Counted from the stretch's first letter, positions 16,884-26,062 are shown. The stretch is DNA of 64,000 nt from Caldicellulosiruptor naganoensis (GCF_026914285.1 NZ_CP113864.1:1643001-1707000); one strand, 5' to 3'. Program-made: numbers and translations. Notes: a model not told the origin generated them from the sequence alone.

Positions 16884-17606
16884 TTATTCTTTTATACCAC
16901 CATCAGTGGTAATTGTAACCTCTGAATACGGTAAAATCTTTTGTACCTGAAGCATAGCTTTTTTAACTATATTTGCAATACCAGTACAGCACAGCACTTC
17001 CATCTTGACAACTGTTATACTCTTGATTTCATGATTTTGGATTATCTCTAAAATCTTTTCATAGTAATATTCAATATCGTCAAGTTTGGGACACCCTATT
17101 ATTGTAACCTTTCCTTTCATAAAATCCTTGTGAAAAGCCGCATAAGCATACGCAACACAGTCAGCTGCAATCAAAATGTGGCTATCTTCAAAAAACTTAG
17201 CATATGGATTGACAAGAGCAAGTTGCACAGGCCAGTTAATAAGCTCAGATGAATCTTGCACCTCTTGCACTGAAGGCTTAGCTTCCGAAGGTGCAGCAGC
17301 TTCTTTTTTCTCAATAATCCTTTCTTGTGAACCTGGACACATACATGAAAATTCTCTCTTAGATTTAGTTTTTTCAATTCTCTCTTCTACAGCCTTTTCA
17401 TTAAAAGGCTTCACATCTGCCTCAATTATCTCAATCGCCCCAGTTGGACAAACAGGAAGACAGTTCCCAAGCCCATCACAGTACTCTTCGCTCACAAGCT
17501 TTGCCTTGCCATCTACCAGCTCAATTGCACCCTCAACGCAGGCATTTACACAAAGACCACAACCATTGCATTTTTCTTCATCAATTTTGATTATTTTTCT
17601 CACCAT
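16884..17606 (-). CDS. Two-[4Fe-4S] ferredoxin-like protein of the hcp operon
   Basis: A protein of about 240 residues. The N-terminal ferredoxin part has CNGCGLCVNAC and CDGLGNCLPVCPTGAI. A middle CMCPG motif is followed by a low-complexity linker (KKEAAAPSEAKPS) and a C-terminal domain with HILIAADCVAYAYAAFH, GCPKLDD and EVLCCTGI. Such proteins commonly accompany hcp in Clostridia and are thought to pass electrons to Hcp. It lies 46 bases upstream of hcp on the same strand. ATG 17606 is chosen; TTG 17612 is possible. Confidence 0.85.
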   Translation of the reverse strand: MVRKIIKIDEEKCNGCGLCVNACVEGAIELVDGKAKLVSEEYCDGLGNCLPVCPTGAIEIIEADVKPFNEKAVEERIEKTKSKREFSCMCPGSQERIIEKKEAAAPSEAKPSVQEVQDSSELINWPVQLALVNPYAKFFEDSHILIAADCVAYAYAAFHKDFMKGKVTIIGCPKLDDIEYYYEKILEIIQNHEIKSITVVKMEVLCCTGIANIVKKAMLQVQKILPYSEVTITTDGGIKE

Positions 17607-17635
17607 ATCCAATCATCCCTCTCTGTTTAGTTGCA

Positions 17636-17682
17636 ATTATATTTTATATGGTTTAGAATATATTTGCGGTAACATATGTTAC
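17636..17682 (-). promoter_or_regulatory. Palindromic operator and -10 of the ferredoxin-hcp operon
   Basis: GTAACATATGTTAC (17669-17682) is a perfect 14-base palindrome in the divergent gap between the ferredoxin gene and the Crp/Fnr-family gene. A TATAAT -10 for the ferredoxin gene lies at 17636-17641, placing the palindrome centre about 45 bases before the likely start site, as for class II Crp/Fnr activation. The motif resembles the GTAAC-N4-GTTAC signal that I recall being proposed for HcpR in Clostridia. Confidence 0.75.
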
Positions 17683-17711
17683 AGTTTTAAATTTTGAGAG
17701 GAGAAAATTTT

Positions 17712-18392
17712 ATGAGCTATTCTAAACTATCCAAAACGAAATTATTTAAAGGTATAGAAGAAAATGATATCGAAAGGCTTTTGTGTGGCTGCAGCTTGGT
17801 CCAAAAGAGTTTTGAAAAAGATGAGATAATTGCGTTTGAAGGAGATGAATGCACATCAATAGGATTAATTCTTGATGGAATGGTGGATATTAAAAAAGTC
17901 TCTGCATCTGGTAAAGAATATACAATAACAACTTTGCTTCCTGGAGATACATTTGGAGAAGCCGTAGTATTTTCTTCATCAAATTTTTTCCCAGCAATGG
18001 TTGTTGCAAAATGTAATACTACAATCTTGTTTATACCAAAAGAAGCTATTATCAATATGAGCAAAAAATGTGAAAGGTTTTTGTACAACTATCTAAATAT
18101 ATTGTCAGATAGAATTCTACTTCTAAATTCAAAACTAAAAGAATCTACACTTATAACTCTGCGACGAAAGATCTGTAATTTTTTGCTTGAAGAGTTCAAA
18201 AAGCAAAAAAGCCTCAAGATAAAGCTTTCTCTTTCAAAGCAGGAACTTGCAGAAAAGTTCAATGTGCAAAGACCTTCTTTGTCAAGAGAGCTGATAAAGA
18301 TGAGAGAAGAGGGACTTATAGATTTTTGGGGAAAGGAAATCTGGATTAAAAATCTGGAAAGAATTGAAGAGTATTTATATGAAAATGCTTAA
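17712..18392 (+). CDS. Crp/Fnr-family regulator, probable HcpR-type
   Basis: A 226-residue regulator with an N-terminal cyclic-nucleotide-binding-like barrel (LFKGIEENDIERLL, then FEKDEIIAFEGDECTSIGLIL, LLPGDTFGEAVVF) and a C-terminal winged helix (LSLSKQELAEKFNVQRPSLSRELIKMREEGL). No Fnr-type N-terminal cysteine cluster is seen; a CGC pair lies near residue 25. ATG 17712 follows GAGAGGAG; the upstream ATG-like start at 17694 lacks a ribosome site. It is divergent from the ferredoxin-hcp genes and probably controls them through the palindrome at 17669. Confidence 0.88.
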   Translation: MSYSKLSKTKLFKGIEENDIERLLCGCSLVQKSFEKDEIIAFEGDECTSIGLILDGMVDIKKVSASGKEYTITTLLPGDTFGEAVVFSSSNFFPAMVVAKCNTTILFIPKEAIINMSKKCERFLYNYLNILSDRILLLNSKLKESTLITLRRKICNFLLEEFKKQKSLKIKLSLSKQELAEKFNVQRPSLSRELIKMREEGLIDFWGKEIWIKNLERIEEYLYENA

Positions 18393-18403
18393 AAAATACC
18401 GTT

Positions 18404-18740
18404 AAAGAAAAAAAGAGGCTGTCACACCTCAATATTTTGATGTGCTCCCAAAATTGGGATATAATATTAGTTCAGTTTTTTATAATGTATCAAGAACATT
18501 TAAGTAGATTGCTTACATGGAAGCAATCTAAAACAAATTAGAACCAGAAAAATCAGAGCATATAAGTATTAAATTTTGTCCAGCTTTTAAAAAATTTGTT
18601 CATGAAAGGCTTTGAAATGGTAATACTAAAAAATAAAGGTAGGCAAGATTATCCTGAATGATTTCTTACCAAGAGGGATGGTTCAATTTAAATACACAAA
18701 ATTGTTTACAGACCCATAAGTTGTTCTGACTTGAGAACTT
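18404..18740 (+). other. Gene-free stretch with a probable degraded transposable element
   Basis: Begins with AAAGAGGCTGTC, the same ten-base end as the IS1182 copies, but then diverges. Broken plus-strand frames give transposase-like fragments (MYQEHLSRLLTWKQSK near 18487; MKGFEMVILKNKGRQDYP near 18602) separated by stops. No intact gene is present. The identification as an IS relic is tentative. Confidence 0.35.
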
Positions 18741-18742
18741 GT

Positions 18743-19159
18743 TTATTGCTTGATTATCTTATGAACAAAATCATAAGGAGTTATCGCTCTTGATGTAAGC
18801 TTTTTAAACTTATCATCTCTCGTTATTAACCACTCCGCCCTAATTTTTTTTGCACATCGAAGTTGTAAAGCATCTTCTAAATCTTTTATAGCTGAATTTT
18901 TCAAAGCATCTTCTACATCCTTTTTATTTATACTAACAAGTTTTACTATACCAAGTAATGCTTCAATACCTTGATGTGCTTTTTCATTTCCTAAATTTTT
19001 GGAGATAAAATAATAAATATCTGTTACAGCAAAAGAAGCAATGTACCCTTCCACAATGTTTTGCTCACAAAACTTTAATACTTTATAGGAATCAACGTCA
19101 AATGGTGGTCTTTTTAATAAAACATCCAAAATAACATTAGTGTCAATTAGCACCTTCAT
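18743..19159 (-). CDS. PIN-domain toxin (VapC-like ribonuclease)
   Basis: A 138-residue PIN protein. The acidic metal-binding residues are in LIDTNVILDVLL (residues 4-14), a central Glu/Asp region, and IKDLEDALQLRCA plus WLITRDDKFKKL toward the end. VapC-like toxins cleave RNA, often initiator tRNA. Its start overlaps the end of the upstream antitoxin gene by 17 bases, the usual arrangement of a type II toxin-antitoxin operon. Confidence 0.88.
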   Translation of the reverse strand: MKVLIDTNVILDVLLKRPPFDVDSYKVLKFCEQNIVEGYIASFAVTDIYYFISKNLGNEKAHQGIEALLGIVKLVSINKKDVEDALKNSAIKDLEDALQLRCAKKIRAEWLITRDDKFKKLTSRAITPYDFVHKIIKQ

Positions 19160-19382
19160 ACTTTTTTAGCCTCTCATTCCTTATTTGTTTTACATCTATC
19201 TCTTTATTACTGCAATTCTCCAGCAAACCATATAAAAAATCTACTGCAGAGGTATCACTCTTTCTAATTGGTATAAGTTTAGCAACCTGCTTTCCATTTT
19301 TTGTAATAATAATCTCTTCTTTCTCAGCAAGTTTTAAATACTTCCCTACTCTCATTTTAAATTCTGTTGCATTCACAATCAT
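19143..19382 (-). CDS. Phd/YefM-type antitoxin
   Basis: A 79-residue DNA-binding antitoxin: MIVNATEFKMRVGKYLKLA at the N-terminus, then IIITKNGKQVAKLIPIR, both typical for the Phd/YefM fold, and a charged C-terminal toxin-binding tail. ATG 19382 follows GAGGTG; the GTG at 19391 is part of the ribosome site. Presumably it represses its own operon and neutralises the PIN protein. Confidence 0.87.
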   Translation of the reverse strand: MIVNATEFKMRVGKYLKLAEKEEIIITKNGKQVAKLIPIRKSDTSAVDFLYGLLENCSNKEIDVKQIRNERLKKYEGAN

Positions 19383-19391
19383 AGCTATCAC

Positions 19392-19738
19392 CTCATTTTA
19401 AAGCTTAGCTATTTTTATTGTAACATAAAATAGTCACTGTCGTAAATCGTATTTTGACCAGTTGGACGGTTTCTTTTTCAAAACTTTTTCATAAAAAATT
19501 GAAATTCGGAGTAGTACTATTTTTTCAACATTCCAAAAATCATTGCTGAATAAATGATATTAATCCATATAGGCGAGAAGCTGAATGGAGTATAATGAAA
19601 AATAAAAGAGCATTCGGTGTTGGTAAAATAAGAAAAAAATTAAAACTTCTATTTAGAACAAGCGATTTTTAAAGGTATAATATACCAATTGTATTAAGTA
19701 GTAAAATTTTTCTCAACAACACTGTTCAAAAGGTAGCT
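19392..19738 (+). other. Gene-free stretch, possible transposase relic near 19572-19672
   Basis: No complete gene is seen. A plus-strand open piece reading REAEWSIMKNKRAFGVGKI ends in a stop near 19670 and loosely resembles the end of an IS1182/IS4-like transposase. The rest is AT-rich with many stops. Confidence 0.3.
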
Positions 19739-20156
19739 TTAATTGTATGCTCTATAAAATCTCTTTTTAAAATACAAAGCCACATTTACAAGTATGAGCA
19801 TAACAGGCACCTCAATTGGCGGTCCAATTACAGTTGCAAATGCTTCTCCTGAACCCCAACCAAATGTTGCAACAGCAACCGCAATTGCAAGTTCAAAGTG
19901 GTTGCTCGCCGCTGTCAAACCAACAGTTGCATTTTCTGGATATGGATATCTCATCTTATATGAAGTAAAGAAGGTTATCAAGAACACTATTACAAAGTAA
20001 AATGTAAGAGGTATTGCAATCCTTATAACGTGTAGTGGAAGTTCAACAATGTATTTACCTTTAAGAGAAAACATCACAATGACTGTAAACAACAGTGCAA
20101 CTAAGGTTTACTTTCTTTACCAGTATAACCCTTGTTAATAGTCCTTTTTGTTCCAT
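19739..20156 (-). pseudogene. Arsenite efflux permease Acr3, large internal deletion
   Basis: Acr3 exports arsenite. From ATG 20156 a short start (MEQKGL) runs out of frame within about 30 residues. A different frame then encodes only the C-terminal third of Acr3: LHVIRIAIPLTFYFVIVF, TVGLTAASNHFELAIAVAV, FGWGSGEAFATVIGPPIEV. Acr3 is normally about 350 residues, so roughly 200 including the conserved catalytic cysteine are missing. It follows arsC by 2 bases, so it belonged to an arsR-arsC-acr3 operon. Confidence 0.85.
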
Positions 20157-20158
20157 TG

Positions 20159-20572
20159 TTATTTTTCATCCCCATAATATTCTTTTTTCACTCTTTCAAT
20201 CAAATCTAAGACCTTATTTTCTATCTCATCTCTGATTTTTCTAAACTCCTCAATGGGTTTTCCTGCAGGGTCGCTCAAACCCCAGTCTTCTTTGTGTTTG
20301 CAAGGCAAGTTTGGACATTCCACTCCGCAGCCCATTGTGATTAAATAATCTACCTCTTTGGGAATATCAAAAATTGTTTTTGGAAATTGAGTTGAGATGT
20401 CAATCCCCTTTTCTTTCATAACCTCAATTGCCAAAGGATTGACTTTGTCTGCTATCTCTGTACCTGCACTAAAGACTTCAATTAAATCTTTGCCATAGTA
20501 GCGAGCAAAACCTTCTGCCATCTGGCTTCGACAGGAATTCCCAACACACACAAAAGCAACTTTTGGTTTCAT
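20159..20572 (-). CDS. arsC: Arsenate reductase, low-molecular-weight phosphatase type
   Basis: A 137-residue protein of the thioredoxin-coupled ArsC family. The P-loop CVGNSCRSQMAEGFAR has the catalytic Cys near residue 9. The two further redox cysteines are in TMGCGVECPNLPCKHKEDW. The trailing WGLSDPAG motif supplies the general acid Asp. Translation starts at ATG 20572 (MKPKVAF); the long upstream extension overlaps arsR and is ignored. With acr3 deleted, arsenite made by it has no obvious exit in this locus. Confidence 0.92.
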   Translation of the reverse strand: MKPKVAFVCVGNSCRSQMAEGFARYYGKDLIEVFSAGTEIADKVNPLAIEVMKEKGIDISTQFPKTIFDIPKEVDYLITMGCGVECPNLPCKHKEDWGLSDPAGKPIEEFRKIRDEIENKVLDLIERVKKEYYGDEK

Positions 20573-20597
20573 ACCTATGGCATCTCCTTTCTTTTTT

Positions 20598-20975
20598 TTA
20601 ACCTTTTGTAAAAGTTTTATTAGCTTCTTCTGTTGCTTTTTCACAGCTAAATCCATTTTTATTTTCTTCCTTTAGCTTCTTCAAATCACTTTTGAAAGGC
20701 TCTTCAGATGAAAATTTTGTCTTCAAAAACTCACAAAGCTCACCATATTCTCTGCAAAACTCATCAGATACGCGATAATAAATCCACTGAGATGTTTTTC
20801 TGTAAGAAACAATTCCCCTCATTTTTAGTACCTGAAGATGTCTTGAAACATTTGACTGAGTAAGCCCTAAGACCTTTTCAATCTCACACACGCAAAGTTC
20901 ATTTCCTAAAAGAAGATTCAAAATCCTAAGCCTATTTTGGTCGCCCAATGCTTTGAAAATTTCAGCAAGTTTCAT
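20598..20975 (-). CDS. arsR: ArsR-family metalloregulator
   Basis: A 125-residue winged-helix repressor. MKLAEIFKALGDQNRLRIL opens the fold, NELCVCEIEKVLGLTQSNVS carries the metal-sensing CVC and the recognition helix, and YRKTSQWIYYRVS forms the wing. ATG 20975 is chosen because the promoter at 21021-21049 puts the transcript start near 21014, too close for ATG 21020. First gene of arsR-arsC-acr3. Confidence 0.92.
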   Translation of the reverse strand: MKLAEIFKALGDQNRLRILNLLLGNELCVCEIEKVLGLTQSNVSRHLQVLKMRGIVSYRKTSQWIYYRVSDEFCREYGELCEFLKTKFSSEEPFKSDLKKLKEENKNGFSCEKATEEANKTFTKG

Positions 20976-21020
20976 ATCTTTCACTCTTCTCTTTCCATGA
21001 TTATATTCAAATTTAATCAT

Positions 21021-21049
21021 ATAATATCACATTGTTAAGAGTTTGTCAA
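21021..21049 (-). promoter_or_regulatory. Sigma-A promoter of the ars operon
   Basis: Minus strand TTGACA, 17 bases, TATTAT. An AT-rich dyad-like sequence around 21000-21020 between the promoter and arsR could hold the ArsR operator. Confidence 0.8.
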
Positions 21050-21107
21050 TAAAAATTATGTGAATTAATTATCCCACTAAATTCAGTACATAGCAAAAGT
21101 ATTCTAA

Positions 21108-21428
21108 GCCTTATCACATCCTGTTAGAATCAAAATTGTAAAACTTCTATTAGAGAAATCTAAGTATGTTTGTAAACTGCAGGAAATGGTTATAAAAGAT
21201 GCCCAAATTTTAGTACCTGAAAAGATTGGGTTAAATGTTTGTTACAAACTTAAAAATGAAAATGTAAAAAAATTATTTGAAGTTGCAAAAATCCTGGCAT
21301 ATTTTGTATTGGAAGAATTACAATCAGAAGCGATTGAAATGCATGTCACCATTGGAGTATCGCAACCATCTCCTTGGTATATCAAGATAATAAAGGTAGC
21401 ACCAACCGCTGTGCTTGGTGCTACCTGA
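21108..21428 (+). pseudogene. ArsR-family regulator, internally deleted
   Basis: The plus-strand frame from about 21108 reads ALSHPVRIKIVKLLLEKSKY, then VCKLQEMV, and jumps to ILVPEKIGLNVCYKLKNENV. ArsR proteins have the recognition helix and wing between these parts, so that DNA-binding core is deleted. A one-base loss just before GCCTTATC also separates it from its start. It is divergent from the arsR at 20598-20975. Confidence 0.65.
21395..21425. terminator. Bidirectional hairpin between ftsY and the arsR-like pseudogene
   Basis: GGTAGCACCAA and TTGGTGCTACC form an 11-base perfect stem. T-rich sequence follows on both strands (TGAAAAAATTTTTATTTT on plus, TTTATTATC on minus), so it can end ftsY transcripts and the plus-strand relic. 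Confidence 0.8.
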
Positions 21429-21506
21429 AAAAATTTTTATTTTATTATTTTCTCTGTCTACTTGACAGGGGGCAGTTCATTTCTTCCCTGACAGCCTTCA
21501 AGTTTG

Positions 21507-22409
21507 CTATTCAAACAGGGCGTCAATAAACTCTCTTGGATTAAATTCTTGGAGGTCGTCTATTTTTTCACCAACACCAATGAATTTCACAGGAATTTTT
21601 AGCTCATCACAGATAGAAACAACAATTCCACCTTTTGCTGTACCATCAAGCTTGGTAAGAACAATTCCTGAAATGTTTACTGCTTGGTTAAATTCCTTTG
21701 CTTGAATGAGTCCATTTTGACCAGTTGCAGCATCAATCACAAGCAATGTTTCTTTTTCAGCATCTGGCATTTGCTGATTTATCACACGGTCAATCTTTTT
21801 AAGCTCTTCAATCAGATTTTTCTTTGTATGAAGTCTTCCTGCTGTGTCAACAATCAAAACATCAGCCCTTCTTGCTTTCATTGCTTGAATGCTATCAAAC
21901 ACAACTGCTGCAGGGTCAGCACCCTCAACGTGTTTTATAATATCACATCCAACCCTTTTTGCCCAAATCTCAAGCTGGTCAATTGCAGCTGCTCTGAAAG
22001 TATCTGCTGCTGCAATGATAACCTTTTTGCCATTTGACTTGAGAAGGTTTGCAATCTTGCCAATTGAGGTTGTCTTTCCGACCCCATTGACACCAACCAT
22101 GAGAATGATTAGCGGATATCTTTCCTTTAATTTATTCGGCAAGTTTATGATATTGAACATCTCTTCTTTTAAAAGTTCTTTTACAGCCTGGCTATCTGAA
22201 ATCTTGTTCTTTTTAACTTTTTCTTTGAGGTTTTCTATAATTTTTTGAGATGTTCTTACACCAACATCAGATAGTACTAAAACCTCTTCAAGCTCATCAA
22301 ATAACTCATCATCCACCTGTTTGAATGCTTTTAACAAATTTTCAACCTTTTCAGTAAAATTTTTCTTTGTCTTTGAAAGTCCTTCTCTTAATCTATCGAA
22401 AAGCCCCAT
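21507..22409 (-). CDS. ftsY: Signal recognition particle receptor FtsY
   Basis: The 300-residue SRP receptor targets ribosomes making membrane proteins to the Sec translocon. The N domain is helical (residues 1-85); the G domain has [15 protein letters not shown] (G1), [19 protein letters not shown] (G3) and [10 protein letters not shown] (G4). A short N domain without a long acidic extension is usual in Firmicutes. It follows smc by 15 bases. Confidence 0.96.
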   Translation of the reverse strand: MGLFDRLREGLSKTKKNFTEKVENLLKAFKQVDDELFDELEEVLVLSDVGVRTSQKIIENLKEKVKKNKISDSQAVKELLKEEMFNIINLPNKLKERYPLIILMVGVNGVGKTTSIGKIANLLKSNGKKVIIAAADTFRAAAIDQLEIWAKRVGCDIIKHVEGADPAAVVFDSIQAMKARRADVLIVDTAGRLHTKKNLIEELKKIDRVINQQMPDAEKETLLVIDAATGQNGLIQAKEFNQAVNISGIVLTKLDGTAKGGIVVSICDELKIPVKFIGVGEKIDDLQEFNPREFIDALFE

Positions 22410-22424
22410 TTCTCATCATCCTTT

Positions 22425-25400
22425 CTATATTTTTTCTAACTTGAGTGACAGCACCTTTGACACACCTTGCTCTTCCATTGTAACACCATAGAGTACATCT
22501 GCAATCTCCATGGTAGGCTTTCTATGAGTGACAATTATAATCTGGCTTTGATTATTGAGATTTTTGAGAAACTGAGCAAATCTTTGAACATTTGCCTCGT
22601 CTAAGCTTGAGTCAATCTCATCTAATATACCCACAAGAGAACCTTTGAAGATTAAAAACGCAAACAAAAGTGCTATTGCTGTTAAAGCTTTCTCTCCACC
22701 AGAAAGGAGATTTATATTCTGAAGTTTTTTGCCTGGTGGCTTTACATCAATATCTATCCCATATTCCTCCTCACTTTGAATTAACTTCAAGTCACAGCTA
22801 CCACCATTGAATAATTCTTTAAAAGTCTCTGAAAATATGTTTTTTATCTTTTCAAAATTTTCCAAGAATATATTTTTCATATTCTTATTCAGCTCATCTA
22901 TAAGGTTTTGTAGCTCATTGCTTGTCTTTTCCAAGTCTTCAATTTGCCTTTGCAAAAACTCTACTCTTTCATTTAGCCTCTTTTCTTGTTCTATCGAATA
23001 AAGGTTGACTGGCCCAAGCTGTTCAATAGCTGAAGAGAGATTTACAATCTCCTCTTCTTTTTTTTCTGACCACTCAATTTCCCCATCTGGCAAATATATC
23101 TCTTCGTTAAAAAGATCAGAATATTTTTCTTTTATGCTCCCAATTTGATTTTCTAAGTTGTTTTTTTCAATTACGAGGCTATTTAGTTTTCGCTCTGCAT
23201 TTTGAATATCCTCTGATATTTTATTTACAATTTCGACCTCCTTATTAGACATGAAAGCCAAGTTTGAGTGTTCTTTTTCCATTTTCTCAATCTCATCTTT
23301 TAGTTTGTCAAGATGATCCTTTTGGGCTTCAACCACATGTGAAACTTCACTAATTTGCCCCTCAAGCTCTTTTATCTCTTGATCACACTTTAACTTCTGT
23401 TCTTGTTTTTTTACCTTTTGATCTTCTAAATTTTTTAAACTTTGCTGTGCACTTTCGAGCTTATGCTTTAAAATAGAAATTTCCGCTTCGATCTGGTTTT
23501 TTTCTTCTAAAAGCCTTCTATATTCATTGTCAAATAAGCTGTAATTTTCCTTTAATTTTCTAAGTTTTGACTTTAAATCCGAGGTCACTCTTTCAATCTC
23601 TGCTTTTGACTTTTCTAAACTTTGTATGGTTTTTCTGGTAACTTCAATGTCACTCTGTAGGTTAGTTGCCTGATCATTTATAAGTTTTTTTTCACTTTCT
23701 AAAGACCGCCTTTTTTGAATAAGCTGTTCTTTTTTGTATTCACACATTTCAACCTCTTTTTGTATACCATCAATCTTAGCAACCAAATCCTTAATTTTAC
23801 CATCTACTGATTCCTTTTCTTGATTCAAACTATATACTTCTTGACTCTTTTCTAAAATCTGCTTTTCCAGGGTATCGAGTTCAGATGCCAAAATTAAAAC
23901 TTGGTTTTCCAACTCATCTTTTTCAACTTTTCTTTCAAGCAAAGAAAAGTCAGCTTTTTTTTCACCGCCAACGAAAATTCCACCAGGGTTTATAAGCTCA
24001 CCAGAAAGAGTTACACATCGTGATCTATATGAAGTTCTTCTTTGATACTCTATAGCATTGTCAATAGTATCAAACACAAGTGTCCGTCCAACCAATAGCT
24101 CTATAACCTTCCTAAATTCCTCTTTTGTTTCTACAAATTCATCTGCAAACCCAAGGAAACCTTCTGCTTTCACATCTTCTTTAGAAGACGAAATCACTAC
24201 TGTCTCAATTGGAACAATTGTCACTTTCCCAAGCTTTTCATTTTTAGCAAGGTCAATAATACTCTTAGCGTCACTTTCATTTTTAACAACAAGATGCTGT
24301 ATTGCATTGCCAAGAGCTGATTCAACAGCTTTTACATATTGTTTTTTTACATTGATTAAGCTTCCAACAGTTCCATATAAGTCTACTGGCAAGTTTTTTA
24401 CCCTTTTGAATATTTCTTTTATGGTTTTACTATATCCTTCTAAATTCTCCTCCATTGCCTTTAATACATTTAGTTTCTCTTTTTTCTTTATCATCTCGCT
24501 TGAAAGTTCATGTACTTTGTTTTGTACATCTAAAAGTTGTTTTTCTCTCTCCTTTATACCTTGTTTTATGTTATCAAGCTCTTTTGTCAGTCTTTCTTTC
24601 TCAGCTTCCAACTTACTCTTTTGTAATTCTTTCTCTGTTTTTATCTTATCCAGTCTTTGAAGTTCATTTAAAATTTCTTTTTCTTCTTCCTCTATTCTGT
24701 TTTCTCTTTCAAGCAAAGCGTTCTTAAGATGCAAAAGGCCATTTAACTTCTGATTATCCTTTTCAATCTGAGATATCTTCTCTATTAGCTCGGTTTCCTT
24801 GTTTTGAATCTCATTTTCAATCTGAAAAATCCTATTTTTTACATCTTCCAATTCTTCCAAAAGCTTGCTCTGTTTTTCGACAATCTGATTGTAAATATGA
24901 TCTTTTTCTGAAAGTTTTTCTTTATAATCTGACAAAACTCTTACAATTTCGTGACCTTCTTCATCAATCTTTTTGAGCTCATTTGTTATATCCTCAAGGA
25001 GCTGAAATTTGCCTTCAAGCTGTTTTTTTAAAAATTTCAGTTTTGAAGTATTCTCAGCAAGTTCATCTTTCAGCCTACTGTAATTTTCTTTAGAACTTTC
25101 AAGTTGCTGAGTTAATAAATCAAGTTGAAGCTTCTTTTCGCTCAATCTTTTCTCAATTTCCAGTTTGCTATTTGTAAGCTTTTCTAGATCTTCTTTTAAA
25201 CTTTCTATCTGTGCTTCTGTAGACTTGTAGCTCTCGCTTACCAATTTATAGCTAAAAAGATACTTTTCTCTTTTTAAGTCTGACAGCTTTCTATTCAGCT
25301 CTATGTATGCCTTTGCTTTTTCAACCTCTGGGGCTATTTCTTCAAGCTGAGACTTTAACTCAAACATCACGTCCTGGAGTCTTAGGATGTTTTCGTGAGT

Positions 25401-25949
25401 ATTTTTTAGCTTCCGCTCAGCCTCTTCTTTTCTGTATTTGTACTTTGTAATACCACACGCTTCCTCAAATATTTTATATCTTTCAAATGGCCTTGCATTT
25501 ATTATCTCATCAACTCTGCCCTGTGAGATAATTGAATAACCATCTTTGCCAAGACCAGAATCAAGAAAAAGTTCGTAGATGTCTTTTAACCTGCAGGCTG
25601 TCTTGTTGATAAAAAACTCGCTCTCACCGCTTCTAAAAAGCCTTCTTGTAATTACAACCTCTTCAAAATCAATAGGCAGCTTTCCATCAGAGTTGTCAAA
25701 GCATATAGAAACCTCCGCAAACCCCTGTGATCTTCTCTTTTCTGTCCCGGCAAAAATTAAATCTTCAAGTTTACTTGCTCGCAAAAGTTTAAGGCTCTGC
25801 TCACCCAAAGCCCATCTAATTGCGTCAGTGATATTGCTCTTGCCACAACCGTTTGGTCCAACTATTGCAGTAATGCCTTTTTCAAACTCTATCCGTGTCT
25901 TTTCACAAAAAGATTTAAAACCATAGATTTCAAGCCATTTTATGTACAT
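22425..25949 (-). CDS. smc: Chromosome partition protein SMC
   Basis: About 1174 residues. The N-terminal Walker A is GPNGCGKSN near residue 32; long coiled coils follow, interrupted by the hinge (LPVDLYGTVGSLINVKKQYV, roughly residues 510-680); the C-terminal head has signature LLSGGEKALTAIALLFA and Walker B VGILDEIDSSLDEANV. SMC with ScpAB compacts and separates chromosomes. ATG 25949 (MYIKWLEIYGFKSF) is preferred, although GTG/ATG 25967 is possible. smc-ftsY is standard; rnc, often upstream, lies instead at 32 kb with the fab genes. Confidence 0.96.
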   Translation of the reverse strand: MYIKWLEIYGFKSFCEKTRIEFEKGITAIVGPNGCGKSNITDAIRWALGEQSLKLLRASKLEDLIFAGTEKRRSQGFAEVSICFDNSDGKLPIDFEEVVITRRLFRSGESEFFINKTACRLKDIYELFLDSGLGKDGYSIISQGRVDEIINARPFERYKIFEEACGITKYKYRKEEAERKLKNTHENILRLQDVMFELKSQLEEIAPEVEKAKAYIELNRKLSDLKREKYLFSYKLVSESYKSTEAQIESLKEDLEKLTNSKLEIEKRLSEKKLQLDLLTQQLESSKENYSRLKDELAENTSKLKFLKKQLEGKFQLLEDITNELKKIDEEGHEIVRVLSDYKEKLSEKDHIYNQIVEKQSKLLEELEDVKNRIFQIENEIQNKETELIEKISQIEKDNQKLNGLLHLKNALLERENRIEEEEKEILNELQRLDKIKTEKELQKSKLEAEKERLTKELDNIKQGIKEREKQLLDVQNKVHELSSEMIKKKEKLNVLKAMEENLEGYSKTIKEIFKRVKNLPVDLYGTVGSLINVKKQYVKAVESALGNAIQHLVVKNESDAKSIIDLAKNEKLGKVTIVPIETVVISSSKEDVKAEGFLGFADEFVETKEEFRKVIELLVGRTLVFDTIDNAIEYQRRTSYRSRCVTLSGELINPGGIFVGGEKKADFSLLERKVEKDELENQVLILASELDTLEKQILEKSQEVYSLNQEKESVDGKIKDLVAKIDGIQKEVEMCEYKKEQLIQKRRSLESEKKLINDQATNLQSDIEVTRKTIQSLEKSKAEIERVTSDLKSKLRKLKENYSLFDNEYRRLLEEKNQIEAEISILKHKLESAQQSLKNLEDQKVKKQEQKLKCDQEIKELEGQISEVSHVVEAQKDHLDKLKDEIEKMEKEHSNLAFMSNKEVEIVNKISEDIQNAERKLNSLVIEKNNLENQIGSIKEKYSDLFNEEIYLPDGEIEWSEKKEEEIVNLSSAIEQLGPVNLYSIEQEKRLNERVEFLQRQIEDLEKTSNELQNLIDELNKNMKNIFLENFEKIKNIFSETFKELFNGGSCDLKLIQSEEEYGIDIDVKPPGKKLQNINLLSGGEKALTAIALLFAFLIFKGSLVGILDEIDSSLDEANVQRFAQFLKNLNNQSQIIIVTHRKPTMEIADVLYGVTMEEQGVSKVLSLKLEKI

Positions 25950-26062
25950 CTTTAGCTCTTCCCCCATAAAGATTAAAACAACAATTATTTTAGCAAAAAT
26001 ACAGGGACAATTCTATATTACTATTGCAACTGGCTCAGAATGATTATTTAAGAATACAAATT

